64,000 bases of DNA from Mesostigma viride. Its lineage: Eukaryota > Streptophyta > Mesostigmatophyceae > Mesostigmatales > Mesostigmataceae. The notes below the pieces were generated by a model. That model did not search any database. It was not told the DNA's origin and saw nothing but the letters and a program-made list of their open reading frames with translations. Below, piece after piece: positions 44,361 to 57,000 of the stretch. The translations under genes were made by a program, and so were the position numbers. The stretch spans positions 1,454,252-1,518,251 of the forward strand of contig RPFO01000667.1 of NCBI GenBank assembly GCA_009746045.1, read 5' to 3'. Within the stretch, counting starts at the first letter, position 1. Each line of letters opens with the position of its first letter.

Positions 44361-46479
44361 AATTAAATTAAATTATAACATGTCTCCGTTGGGAGATCAT
44401 GTAGCACATATTCCAGGTTGGATGGGTGGTGTGGAGGAAGCCGCGTAATCGAACTAACCTAACTCTAAGCTATATCTAGTCTAGAAAAGCCTATCTACGC
44501 TACTCATCAAAACGGCTCCTCCTCTTGGGGGGGGGCGGCTTGCCCACAGGGGCTGGCGTGTGAGCCTCGACAATTTTCTGCCACCGCTTCTTGTCCTGCA
44601 TGGCAGTCCAGAGAAGGGAGAGAGAGGGTATGCGGTACTCAAACTGGGCTGGGACCACTAGGTCGTCCAGCAACATCTGGGTATAGGTCATGGCATGTTT
44701 CCCTACCCTTTTAGGGATGTTCTTGGGGCCAGGCCAGGTCAAATATATGCCGCCCTGGTTGGCCGAGCCGCTGGGGACCGGCCAGACCAAGGGCGGTGTC
44801 GACCTGGCTGGTGCGAGCAAGATGTCCTACAAATGCTATCCTACGCTGCCTAATCTCATCCGAAATACGAGGCATACCGTGATACAAAGACTCTAATGAC
44901 CTACGCTGAGAAAACCCTACATTCAGGACCTGTCGGAGCATCCTGGTTACCGTGCCGTCTAGCTTGGCTGCCAGTGTTGCCGTGAGTGTCCATGCCTCGG
45001 CGCCATACGTGAGCACCGTGAGGACGAGGACCTTGAAGAGCATGCGCTTGCGGTGCTCGCCCTGAGGCCCTTCGAGCGCCAGTAGGTGTTGAGCGAACGG
45101 AGCTTGGCCCAGGAAAGGCCGATGCGGGTGTCCACATCGTCGGCAGTGTCAGGAAGCCAGCTCCCTAACAGCTTGAAGCGGTGGCGGAATGGGACCTCCG
45201 TCCCGTCGAGCAGGCGCGGCAGCGGTGGGCGACTGGAGGCCCCAATCACCATCGCCTCAGTTTTGACACTAATCTCCAACCCCATCGCCCGGCCTCGCCT
45301 CCAGGCCCAGACAGTCCAGCCAGGTCTGAATGTGCTCGGGGCGCGCGATGAGGGTGGTGTCGTCCGCATAAATCAGGTCAGCCAGGCGGTAACCCGTGCT
45401 AACCCCGCCGTGCCCACGCTCGTTAAGGATGTCCAAGCCTAGCTGGCTCGAACCCCTTAAGAGCAGTAAAGCGCGCACGTGCCTGGCGCATGACGTGGTC
45501 CACGACAATAATGAACAGGTATGGAGACAGGACATGCCCGTGGTGAAGGGGGAATGGTGGGGTGGTGCCTTCCGCAGTCCGCACTACTGCCTGTGAGCCC
45601 TCATACAGTCGGCGAATGGCAGCAATAAACGCTGGTGGCACGCGGTCCAGAGCTAGGATGGCCCAAAGAGCCTCCCAGAGGACCGTGTCAAAGGCCTTGA
45701 TATAGTCAACAAAAATGAAGACCAGCGGCAAACTGTCAGGGCAAAGGCGACGCACCCAGGTCCTCTCGCACCCAGCTCCTCCATCAACCGGCGCGCGACA
45801 AACACAGCCATGACAGTGTTACGACCACGACGAAAACCCATCTGAGACTCACCCAGGTGTGGGTCCAGCGCGGCGCGGAGCCTGTGCAGCATCATGCACA
45901 TGAAGACCTTCAGCGCGGCGCTCTGGAGGCAGACACCCCTGTAGTTACCGGGGTCAGCAGCAGAGCCCTTCTTGTACAGCATGACGCGGATGGCCGTCTG
46001 CCACTCAGCAGGCGGAGGCTCGTCAGAAAGCAGGACACGGTTGCAGAACGCCAGCAGAAGATCCCTAACCGCCGGATCAGGGGTCTTCAGCAGCTCAGCA
46101 GAAAGGTGGTCGGCACCGACCGCCGCATCGTACCGCAGGCGAGCAAGGGCGCCGTCCAGTTCCTTCAAAGTGAAGGGGGGGACGACGTCGTCAGTGGCAA
46201 GGCAGCCCTCCTGCAAGGCGGGGATTTGGTAGTCCGCGGCCGAGGAAGGGGGCGCTGGCGGCGGCGGGGGTCCGGCAACCCCGAGGCGGGCGGCCGTCTT
46301 GGGGTGAAGCGGCGGGGGGGGGGCGCGAGCCCCACCTGTCAAGGAAACATTGTGGGCCAACCAGCGGTCAAGGCTTACCGGCGCCGTGCCGTCCCCCGTG
46401 TGCTCCACCGGGGTGCGCTGCCGCCGGCCCCCGAGCCGGTCGAGGTGGTACCACATGTCCTTGCCCTGGTTGCGAGCTT
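44361..46479 (-). mobile_element. LINE-B, longest copy in the window
   Basis: 2.1-kb 5'-truncated element flanked by the 7-bp duplication GGCATCA (44,354-44,360 and 46,480-46,486). The 3' UTR ends in a short TTTAA tail preceded by the CTCCCAACGGAG hairpin. It is inserted in the LINE-D 3' UTR. Confidence 0.9.
44512..46456 (-). pseudogene. LINE-B ORF2, reverse transcriptase
   Basis: Minus-strand frames hold, in order, FTLKELDGALARLRYDAAVG, NYRGVCLQSAALKVF, SQMGFRRGRNTVMAVFVARR, FIFVDYIKAFDTVLWEALWA, VLSPYLFIIVVDHVM, LADLIYADDTTLIARPEHIQ, VLTYGAEAWTL and the GHLARTSQVDTALGL tail. It is related to LINE-A (about half identical by eye). Frameshifts separate the blocks near 45,740, 45,440, 45,290 (an extra GGCC), 45,090 and 44,750. 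The YADD box is intact but the copy cannot make a whole protein. Confidence 0.85.
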
Positions 46480-46576
46480 GGCATCATCCATGGGGGCCAT
46501 TATGGGCGCACATGCGCGGGGGCCACATGCTAGGCTAAGCCTTACTAATCTACACTACTGGTATATATATCCCTAG

Positions 46577-48129
46577 GCTCTGCGGGCCGCCCTCGAGGCA
46601 CGCACTGAGGTACTGCCCTTGATTGCGCGCCTTCATGATTCGCAGACCAAGGGTCTGCTTCTGTGGTTTTGCGCTCACCCTCGCGTCGTTCACTGGCTCC
46701 GGGGCGCTCTTCCGGCTCAGGTCCGGCTGGCCGCCGAGGGCCACGACGAACGCATCCAGTCGGCCTTGGCGCAGCTGGTCCCGGGCCCCGACCTCCCGCC
46801 ACATGCTATTCGCATTGCCTCCCTGCCTGCACGGATGGGTGGCTGCGGTCTGACTCGTGCCGCCCGGCTGGCCCCAGCAGCATTTTTGGGCTCCGTCGCT
46901 CAGTCGTGGGCGGAAAGCTGCCGGCTCCTGCCCCTTTTGGCAACGGCAGCGCCTGACCTCCTGGACCCCAGCAGCCCTTTGCCCTTCGTCACCGCCATCC
47001 AGGAGGCCTATGCTGAGATCCAGCAGGCCTGTTCTCCCGTCCGTGCCGCTCAGGCGGTACAGCGCCACCTCCCTCGCGGCACTCCCTCGGTCGCCTCCGT
47101 TCAATCTCCCGCCGCATTCCCTGCTCGCGTCATCGATAAACACCAGAAAACCTACGCGGGTATTCTGCACACGGCTGATTGGATTGCTCTTTTCGCGGAC
47201 CTCAACGCCCAGGGACGTGCGTGGCTGTTCTCGCTTTCCTTGCGGAGTGTGGGCTCGGCGTACCTTCGTGCTCTTCCCATGGCCCCCCATTCGCCTTGGC
47301 TCCCAGCCACTACTCGGTGGCGCTCCGGCACCAGCTATTTGCCCCGCAGCCTCTTGTTCCGGCCGGGCGGCCTTGTGGTAGCTGTGGGCAGCCGCTGGAT
47401 CCCACGGGGACTCACTACCTTGCCTGCATGGGGGGCCAACAGAATCAGAATTGGTATTTGTATTTGCACACTGTCCTCCTGACGGTGGTGCTCGCCATGA
47501 TTCGGTCGGTTTTCCCCCACGCGAACATCCGGTCCGAGGATGCGGATGGCGCTGCCTTCTATTCCCCCAACCACCGGCCTGACATCGTGGTGCTGGACTT
47601 TGAGGGGGGTGGCCGGCATCTGCTTATTGACGTTTCGGTGGCGCGGCCCTTGGCTCTTAGCCACGTGGCTGGGGCCTCCCTCACGGCAGGTTACACGGCG
47701 GACCGGGGGGAGCGGGCCAAGCTCCTGGCCTACGGCGACGTCGGGCACCATCGTGTGGTGCCCTTTGTCCTGGAGGAGTTTGGGGCCATGGGGCCCCTGA
47801 CCTCCGCCTTCTTCAAGGAGTGTTGCCGGCTCCGGGAGGACCGGCTGGACCTGGAGGGCCAGCGGGCCCCATGGTCGGCGCGGACCTGGACGTCATATTG
47901 GCGTCAGCGCTTGTCGGTGGCGCTGACTCGGGCCATGGCTGACATCATGCTCCGCCGTACGCGGGCTGATTTTGCGGTGCAGCAGGGCTATTAGGTTCCT
48001 CCCGTTAGGCGTTTCCATTGGTCTTATCGTAGTATAGAGCTTTGACATGGCTCTGTATATAGGTTTATAGCTGGGCGTTTGCTTTGGTTTGAGTGATTTC
48101 ACTCTGCTGTAAGTAATTATATTTTTAAT
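46577..48129 (+). mobile_element. LINE-R copy 2, 5'-truncated, longest
   Basis: Flanked by ATATATCCCTAG at 46,565-46,576 and again at 48,130-48,141. It encodes ~470 codons of the C-terminal part of ORF2 in two frames, because the C run at 47,281-47,290 is one base shorter than in copy 1. Features are SLPARMGGCGLTRAA, the zinc knuckle CGSCGQPLDPTGTHYLAC, and RPDIVVLDF..LLIDVSV with KLLAYGDVGHHRVVPFVLEE. The last part is consistent with a restriction-like endonuclease domain C-terminal to an RT. The 3' UTR is ~130 bp. Confidence 0.85.
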
Positions 48130-48141
48130 ATATATCCCTAG

Positions 48142-48698
48142 CCGGCCTGACATCGTGGTGCTGGACTTTGAGGGGGGTGGCCGGCATCTGCTTATTGACG
48201 TTTCGGTGGCGCGGCCCTTGGCTCTTAGCCACGTGGCTGGGGCCTCCCTCACGGCAGGTTACACGGCGGACCGGGCGGAGCGGGCCAAGCTCCTGGCCTA
48301 CGGCGACGTCGGGCACCATCGTGTGGTGCCCTTTGTCCTGGAGGAGTTTGGGGCCATGGGGCCCCTGACCTCCGCCTTCTTCAAGGAGTGTTGCCGGCTC
48401 CGGGAGGACCGGCTGGACCTGGAGGGCCAGCGGGCCCCATGGTCGGCGCGGACCTGGACGTCATATTGGCGTCAGCGCTTGTCGGTGGCGCTGACTCGGG
48501 CCATGGCTGACATCATGCTCCGCCGTACGCGGGCTGATTTTGCGGTGCAGCAGGGCTATTAGGTTCCTCCCGTTAGGAGTTTCCATTGGTCTTATCGTAG
48601 TATAGAGATTTGACATGGCTCTGTATAGAGGTTTATAGCTGGGCGTTTGCTTTGGTTTGAGTGATTTCACTCTGCTGTAAGTAATTATATTATTAAAT
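48142..48698 (+). mobile_element. LINE-R copy 3, 5'-truncated tail
   Basis: About 557 bp co-terminal with copy 2, encoding the last ~135 residues (to 48,562) and the 3' UTR. It starts directly after the ATATATCCCTAG target sequence and ends at another copy of it (about 48,699-48,712). Confidence 0.9.
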
Positions 48699-48712
48699 AT
48701 ATATCCCTATAG

Positions 48713-49220
48713 TTGACGTTTCGGTGGCGCGGCCCTTGGCTCTTAGCCACGTGGCTGGGGCCTCCCTCACGGCAGGTTACACGGCGGACCGGGCGGAGCG
48801 GGCCAAGCTCCTGGCCTACGGCGACGTCGGGCACCATCGTGTGGTGCCCTTTGTCCTGGAGGAGTTTGGGGCCATGGGGCCCCTGACCTCCGCCTTCTTC
48901 AAGGAGTGTTGCCGGCTCCGGGAGGACCGGCTGGACCTGGAGGGCCAGCGGGCCCCATGGTCGGCGCGGACCTGGACGTCATATTGGCGTCAGCGCTTGT
49001 CGGTGGCGCTGACTCGGGCCATGGCTGACATCATGCTCCGCCGTACGCGGGCTGATTTTGCGGTGCAGCAGGGCTATTAGGTTCCTCCCGTTAGGAGTTT
49101 CCATTGGTCTTATCGTAGTATAGAGATTTGACATGGCTCTGTATATTATAGGTTTATAGCTGGGCGTTTGCTTTGGTTTGAGTGATTTCACTCTGCTGTA
49201 AGTAATTATATTTTTATAAT
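48713..49220 (+). mobile_element. LINE-R copy 4, 5'-truncated tail
   Basis: About 508 bp, again co-terminal, encoding the last ~118 residues (to 49,080) and the 3' UTR. It ends at ATATATTCCTAG (49,221-49,232), after which LINE-D ORF1 resumes. Confidence 0.9.
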
Positions 49221-49230
49221 ATATATTCCT

Positions 49231-50577
49231 AGTCTGAGGTGGCAGGAGGGGGCTGCCAGGGCTTGTGGTCAACGTGGATGACCGCCCCCCTCCAGTAGTA
49301 TACCGGCTTCCCCCTTGCGCTCTGCCGGAGCTGAAGGTAGGTCGGCCATAGCTCGCGTCGCCGCTGTTGCTGGGCCAGGGTCAAGTCGTCGTCCAGCGTG
49401 AAGCCAGCTCCGAGAGCTTCTTGCGGCATTTAAGGAACGCCAGCTTGTCCGCCATGTACTTAAAGGTGAGGAGCACGGGTGCCGGGCCAGCCTTCCCCCG
49501 CGCGCGGGGGAGGCGGACAGCCGACCGATGTCCAGCTCACCAGTGAGTAACATGGGGGCAAAAATGGCGCGCTTAAATGCCCGTCAAGAAGGCTCGTGGA
49601 GGTCTCACCTGCCGGCTGGTCGAAGTGCTTGACGATGACATTGTGGCTGCGCCGGGCGATGTCGGCTTCCTCGCGAAGGTCGAGGGCTTGTTGCTTGAGT
49701 TGTGCCGAGATGGTGGAGGTGGTGGAGGTGGTGTGCTGCTTAAGCAAGTCCGCCCAGGTGGAGGGAGCATCGCCGGCCGGGCCAGCAGGCGCCGGCTGGG
49801 CGGCGATGTCCTTCACCGCCTGCATGGGCGGTGAGGCCGGCGGTGTCATGCAAGCTCTCAAGGGCGTTGGCGGTGGCTTGAAGGCGTTGGTCGAGGTCGA
49901 GGAGCCGGGCTTTGATGTCGGCAGTGGAGGCGGAAATGGCAGTGGAGGTGGCGGTGAGGTGAGGAAGTTCAGCAGCCAGCGGGCCACCCATTGCTGCGAC
50001 GTCAGCAGCAAGGGGGGTCACGTGCTCCTGAAAGGCTTCCGTGAGGATGGAACGGAGGGTGGGGGCGGAGATGGATGGAGCCCAGATCTCGCCGTCAGAG
50101 CGCTGGAGAAGGGAGTTGAGGATGGCACGCTGGAGAGTGGGGCGGGGGGAGCCGAAAACCATGCTGACGTTGTGCCAGCGACGGCCGTCGGTGACGAGGA
50201 GGCGTCCGGTGGCGTGGAGATGGATGCACAAGTCGTAAAGCGAGGCGTAGTCTCCAAAGAAGATGCAGTCCAGAGCAGCGGACGGAGACATGTTGGTCCA
50301 GTCGTGATCATCGACCTCGAAAGGTCTGAGCCGAAAACGCGGTTCCGAGGGGCGTGAGGACCCTCCTGGTTTGACGGCTGCATGAGCGGGCGCGTTTAGG
50401 GTCGGGCGATGCCGATGGCGAGGCATTGAGGCCGGGAGGTTGCTGGGTGACCACCAGTGCACGACTGGTGTCACCGCTGCCTGCCGGATCTGGCGAAGCG
50501 GCAGCCTCAGCTGCCGCATTGTCAAAGGCGAGCGCAGCCGCCAAACTGCGTTGCGTCGACAGGCTTTTGCTCGCCAT
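49231..50577 (-). pseudogene. LINE-D ORF1 (L1-ORF1p-like), frameshifted
   Basis: Starts MASKSLSTQRSLAAALAFDN at 50,577. The central part (FRLRPFEVDDHDWTNMSP to about 49,750) and the C-terminal part (FTLDDDLTLAQQQRRRELWP, then YYWRGAVIHVDHKPWQPPPA, stop at 49,231) lie in different frames. Three or four small indels separate them. It is homologous over its length with the intact ORF1 at 60,540-61,913. The protein would bind element RNA. Confidence 0.8.
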
Positions 50578-50772
50578 ATATTGCGTAATAGGTTCGGAAA
50601 ATTATATCAGCGTGCGTCTTAGAGAGACGCCGTGGTGCTTTGCGTAATTGCTGCAGGCTGGTCACAATACTGCGTTACAGCTGTAACCGATGCTAGCAGC
50701 AGATGCGCCTAGAAAAGACGCATCGGTTGCAAGTGATCTGACTGCATTTGGGGCTCAGACGCAAAAGTTCTG

Positions 50773-53383
50773 AGCTCCAGGGTTCAGATGTGCGGAGATA
50801 CTATGCGATCCAGCCGGTCCACGACCTGTATGTAGAGCTTGTGCCAAGGGGCAGCACCGAACAGATGTGGGTGACGTTGCAAAAAACACCGGACTTGACG
50901 GAGCATAATGTCTCGGTCATAGTCTTTGACCAATAAACGATGCAAGAGTTCAACAAGAGTCGTGATGAAATCGACACGATAAGAACAAAGACGGGAAAAA
51001 CGTACATTCCCACCCTTGCAGGAAGTAGCCCAGAATGTATTAAAATCCATATGCCCCTTCTCAGGGCCTATGTGCTACATGCACTCCCAATGGAGTCGTT
51101 GACAATTTGCTATTTTTTTAGAATTTCACGTTTTCTCAGCGACGGGGGCTGAGATTAATTAAGAGGTACCTTGAAATTAAATAAGCCGCATGCCTCCATC
51201 AAGATATATTCTTGGAGGTGAGGTGAAGTCGTTGAGAATTTGGCGTCGTAGCTCGAGTTACGGTCCTAGGACGTTTTGCTGTACGAGCAACTATTTCAAC
51301 TATGCTTCGTAAGTCTACTAGAGTTAGTTCAAAGTGCGTGTCCTTTGGTCGATCCAAAGGCGACAGCTAGCGAATGGCCGAATGCGCGTCGCGTCTTTCA
51401 TAACAGCTGGATGATGGACGAAGGCAAGACGGCGCGAGAGCACAGCCACCACAAGGAAAGCCACTGGCGGTGGTTGGCAAGTGCGGGACTGCGGGGCCGG
51501 CGATGGCGACAGGGCCACAGAGGCATTCAGGGATTCTAACACGTCTTCAGTTCACAAAGTTTCCCACTGTCCTGGTTGAATATATAAGCACAAAGTCTGT
51601 CTAGCGGGTGAATCTGTCCGACGTGATGAAGAAGGGCGCGATGATATGAAAGAAAGCTGAGGACAGTGTCAACCGTTAAACTCATAAGGATAGTGGTGGA
51701 CTATGCAGGGAAGCCCATGCAAGGAACGCCAACGGTGGTCACGACATTGGTTTATAATCTCAAACGCGACATTTGCTTATAATCTGCCATGTTTTAGGAA
51801 TCTGCCACGGTTTTACTGTCCGTCATTTTCATCCAGAAATCTTTTTCAGCCGACGTACCGTCTAATTAGAAGTTTGATCTTCTATGGTCTTGATTTCTTT
51901 GTTTCATCGTTGCCTATGCATTTTGTGTGCAGGCAGAAGGCCATGCAAGGCGAGGTGGGCGTGGACGAGGCTCATACAAGATGAAGATGACGCGGTCGAT
52001 GACCTAGGGGGGACTTTGTACCATTCTAGTCGGCATTTAGCAAGACACCGAGCGTTTAAACTAGGGAGGGTTCAAAGCACCACAAGACCAAGTTTTCTGG
52101 CATGTTTGGGTACTACCCTGAAATCGGAAAATTAAGATGTGTTCGACATTTTGTATGAACATTGTGTTGACGAAGAAGATAAAGGAAAAAGTAGGAGATA
52201 CATCGAGTATGTTCCATGAATCTCACACATTGTGTCTCAATGCGTACAACTTACGTATACTGGTTCGACCATCATGCAAGGATGAGTCGCGAGCCAAACG
52301 TTATTAAGACGCTATCACATATGATGAAGACTGGCCACTTGTCTGCATGGTTGGCAAACCAAATTCCTGCATGGTTGGCAGGAGAGTGTACTATGGAAGG
52401 GGTCTGGACTATCCCCGTGCGCAATCTGCTTTTGAGATCATGGTAGCGCCAAGGTTGGGTGACCACTCACTGCATGTGATTGCACGTGCCATAGAGCCAG
52501 CGCTGTTATAGTCATGGACGCCATCCTCGATGAGGTGCGTCGGCCTCGCAACAATTACTACTTGGATGATGACTCCCTCATTGAGAAAGTGGTACACGAC
52601 CGCAATAACAAGGAGCAGCATGCAGCAACGCCCTATTCGGGTGGACAGCGATAGTGAGTCGCATGAGTCTGAACTGGAGCAGAAAACCCAGCACATGTGA
52701 ATGCAGAAATGTGTGCCATGGGATTATGTGATTTCATGAGGTCTATGTGAAAACAGATATGCATGTCTAGATATGGTGTGTTTTGATGAGACATACGGCT
52801 TCAGCATGAAAGCTTTACCTAGGTGACTTAAAATGGCTGTGTAACTTATTTTTTAATGAAAAACCACTTTTTTGATTTAATCCTAAAAACGAGAAACGAG
52901 AAAAATACGCCTCGAGCCAACAGTAGAAAAAAAAGTTATGTTCCTAATTAATTAATTAATTAATGGTGGTGCATGTGCACATCAGCTGTGCACCCCTAGT
53001 AGGCAGTTTACACCAACCACCTGCAGGTTATCGCCTAGAATGTATTGAAAACCATATGCCCCTTTTCAGGGATATGTGTTGCATATCCTCCCCACTACCA
53101 TTAAACGGCCGGCTGGAGCTACCATGGTCCAGATTCTCCCACTTTCTGGCCTTCGCTTGTTGTCTCCTTGATATCCTGGTTAGAAGGCATCCCAAACTAC
53201 AACCCTAAAACACGACATGAGATTGGTGCCAGTTTTTCAGAAACTTTATGAAGTGAGAAACTTTACATTTAGTGAGACTCCACTAGATGCCAACTTCTCA
53301 CCTTTCCTCTAAGACAACACTGCGTTAGCACGTACAGGTTATTGCCATGCGTCCAGTAGTTGTCAAACTTAACACAATATGAG
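50773..53383. other. Intergenic with LINE-D-like tail fragments
   Basis: 50,985-51,105 (plus) and 53,025-53,100 (plus) match the LINE-D 3' UTR (AAAATCCATATGCCCCTTCT and the hairpin region). 52,930-52,963 is TATGTTCC plus a TTAATTAA tail. 51,172-51,260 is a copy of the ATTAAATAAG..GCATGCC dispersed repeat. A 46-codon frame 52,514-52,654 (MDAILDEVRRPRNNYYLDDD) looks codon-biased but has no recognised family. Confidence 0.5.
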
Positions 53384-54051
53384 TGTTACGTCCCAGCCCA
53401 GACACTCCTAGCCTGAGCTACGTAGCGAAAGATCTATCATGCCGGAATTAGGAAGATTCAAGGTGGCCTAATGCAGATTGCGCTTCACGACTGGGGTCGT
53501 GAGATATCTGGCACCGCGACTTGATGCCAAGCTAATTAATACACACTTATAATGGCTAGCAATACCAGTTACAAATGGATAGTTGCCCCGGGTTCAATGT
53601 GTAGGCGTATTCGCACTTATCATTCATCAAACCAAGAGGACGAGACTCTCGTCCTCGGACCAATTTCACCTAGGTCTGCCACTACGCTGGCAAGGGGCGC
53701 CGACATGGCGCCGACCTTCCAAAGCATGCAGTCCACACAAGATCCTCGGGTCGACATCGACCCTCGCCTACAGAATCCACGCATGAGTACAATATCTCAA
53801 CTAGCTATAAAGTACGCAGCGCGGCGCGACTGCACCGGCCCCTAGAAGATACACGCATACAACAACCTAGGCCCAAAATAACTGGTCCGAATCACCCAAA
53901 CTGTCATAGTTCCATACAAAAGTCCTGACCAAGGGACAATTCCCAAATTAAGTCCCGAAATGAGTCCCAAAGTCCTACGGACCATAACAACAAGTCAAAC
54001 TACATAATTTATTCCATTGTTACGTCCGTCCAAAAGGGCCGGGACGTAACA
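53384..54051 (-). repeat. LTR of the gypsy-like remnant
   Basis: 668 bp with TGTTACGTCCC at one end and its complement GGGACGTAACA at the other, the TG..CA form of LTR ends. On the minus strand it is preceded by a purine-rich tract (GTGGGGGGGGAGGAG), which makes it the 3' LTR of a minus-strand element. Confidence 0.65.
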
Positions 54052-57000
54052 CTCCTCCCCCCCCACGGGGGTCGGTAGTCCCTACCGTACAAGAGATAGA
54101 AAGGAAACAAGTAAGCTACTATAAGAGTACTATGTCCCAACCCCGGTTCACCCGCGGGTTAGTAATACCAGTTCCTCTAGAGGTTGATACACAGGACCAA
54201 CCCTGACGTAGTAGCATGAAACAGGATGACAGGATAATTCCACTATCCGTCATAAAACTCTCACAACCATCTCAGCGACCGCCGTTGTTGGCGCGCCGAT
54301 CCACTGGAACCATCTTAGGGGCGCCACCGCGTCAGTGCCCTATCCCATCCACATAATAATGCACAGTCCATGTAATCCCGCGCAACCAGTCCTGAGGTCC
54401 TGACTCCTGAGCAGCCTCAAATTTGATGAAATGTTGACCATAAGGGTACTATGTCCCAGCCCTTGTGCACCAACGGGCCAGTGAAACCAGGTCCCCCCAG
54501 ACTTGCCACGCAAGGGCAACTCTTTATATAGCCAATCGCCGAGACTGTCAGCAGGAGGGAATATTTTTCATGCATACAACTTGATGATCAGGCCGACGAG
54601 GTGGCCAGTCCTGTATCCCGTCCAGCCGAAACCCAGCCTTACAGCGCGACTGATGCGCGTAATCACATGACGATTAAGAAGTACTACTAGCGTCGACGAC
54701 GGTGAGGCACAGCATGCAGTGCAGGCCCCATGCTCAGAAGCGAGGGCGTGCACCAGAAGAATCTGATCCATCGCCTCACTACCGACAGTTGTACGCGTCC
54801 TCTCCAATACAGGCGCGCCGTGAGCCAACCGACCATGCAACGTGGCCGTCCCTGGCCGCCGCTGGAGTGGCTGTATAGAGGGGGAAGCCCTAGCGTGGCC
54901 GCTAGAGTGCGCCTCCCCTGCACCTGCGAACGCATGCAGGTGCCCGCAAGGCCCTAGTGTGTCCACTAGAGTGCGCCCCGCCGTCTCTATCCAGTGCAGG
55001 AAACAGTCAAAGTCGATCATGCAACACCAGAAACTTGGATAATATGGCACGTTAAGTGCCCAAAACTAGCAGGGCCCCAGCGTGTCCACTGGAGTGCGCC
55101 CTGCCAACTCCTCCACGAAGCTGCAGTAAGTTAGGCACAACACCACTCCGGCCGACGTGCATAGACCGGAGCAGTCGCCGGTCCCCGCATTCCTTACTGC
55201 CAATGTGCCTGAACTCCACCGCAAGCGGGGGAAAACTCCTCAGCTCGCAGTCACACCCTCCGTGACACTTGCGCAGCAAGAGCACGGTTGATGTTTGCGC
55301 AGGCCCATATTGTTAATCATCCCACGGTCCTAAATTTAGGACTTTGTCCTAAATCGTCCTAGTGGTCACTATAACCGAGGTACCGGGGGGGGGGGTCACT
55401 ATATGGACCGTACCCCATGTGGACCGTACCCGGCATGATGTACCCGACCCGTGGTACCGGCACATGGTACCCGGATTCCGTACCCGGGTACCGGGTATAA
55501 TGGCGGGAAAGTAGGTACCTCGACCAAAAATATAACCGATTTTGGAGCGAAAAAGTGGGTGCGGGAATGAAGTGAGGTGGATATGGCGACCTGACAATCG
55601 TGGCCGGCGTTTTCACGTGCATTTATCATTTCGGGCGACCAGTAGCAAAAACGAAAGGTTGTTAGTTATGCTTAAAGGCTGTGAATATTTTCTGCGCAAG
55701 TTTTTATGTGTAGCGCTGTAGCACAGCGGCACAACACAAATGGGTCGCAGATCGCCTGCTCGCGGAGGGTCGATTTTGGCACAAACATGTTAGTGTATTA
55801 GCAATGGTGGTGCGAATCAAGCCAGGAAATTTTTGTGGACGATTTTTATTATAGTATGGAGTTTAGAAACGGAGTATTTGACATGGGAGCGCCTGGGCCG
55901 TGATATTCTTGCCCGATTTCCATTGTCGACCATGTTTTAGGGACGTTCAGGCTGGGCAGCGAGCGCACCTTATAGGTCTTCACTTTCGGTATTTCTTGGA
56001 CCTAGAACGCAGCACAAGCGTGGTTTATATCATTGTCGAACCGGTTGGCCAGCTTTGGTGCGCTCAGCTCTCGGAAAGCTGACCTCGCTGCGGATTTCAG
56101 CGACTTTTTTGCAACCATCTGGAATGAGGCGACGTAAGTAGCAGGTAAGTGCCGGGTTGTCCTAGATCATGAGTGTAACTGGCAACGCTGTCGTGGTGTT
56201 TTGAGTCAGCCAGCTATGCCTAAAAAGAGGGGACGCTCTCTGTGCACATAACTGTCACACATAGTTGGTTTACGTCATACAATTTTTTACGTCTCTATCT
56301 TTGTCGTCCGCTGCAGCTAAAACACACATGCGTAAGAGCAGTTTTACTCATGTGTTAGTTATAAACCATGGTCCTATGGCCTGCAGTCGTTCAGGGTGTT
56401 CTCAGACAGTATATACAGTATGGTTTACGTGTTACATGCACCCTGAATTCGCTCACAAAGCGTTGCATGTTAGCACAACGTTGTTTTGTAACTTGATTTG
56501 GCTGCATTCATGTGTTAGTTGCAATGCAAATGCAATGTTTTTTCATCGCTGGGTGGTGGCCAGCATGTCCGTGATGTCAAAGAAGGTTTGGCATATGCTT
56601 AGAGAAAGTTTACCGCAAGGGGTGGGCCATGTTCAAGCCGGGCAACCTCAGCAACCATGCAACCCTATATTGCATTACCTGCACCATCTGTGACACCGTT
56701 AATCACGCGTATATATAGAGGCAGCCACAGCAGGGTATGGCCTTGTTATACGCTGCCCCGCCATCCCAAGGCCTCGTAGGGTCCCCTAGCGCTTGTAAGA
56801 TGCTCAAGGGACCGTGTGGATAGCATGGTCATGCGTTGACAATAATTGGTCCTAATGGTCCTAAAACCCACATTTTGGCCAAATTCGCGCTTTGAGGTCT
56901 GGCAGGTGGCAGGGCCCATTCATGCACTAAATGTAATTATTTGACCCCAGGTTTTTGATAGAAACTAAAAAAGTGTGTTATCTGTCATGGGCACGAATGC

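Larger units (their letters stand above)
43921..50772 (-). mobile_element. LINE-D, ORF1-only (HAL1-like), split by two insertions
   Basis: Read on the minus strand: 5' UTR from about 50,772 (GCGTCTGAGCCCCAAATGCA), ORF1 50,577-49,231, then a 3' UTR found at 46,576-46,480 and 44,353-43,985, then a (TTAA)n tail 43,984-43,921. LINE-R copies (46,577-49,220) and LINE-B (44,361-46,479) are inserted into the 3' UTR. Without them the element is ~2.1 kb, about the size of LINE-H (60,338-62,330), with the same order 5' UTR, ORF1, 3' UTR and no ORF2. Confidence 0.7.
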
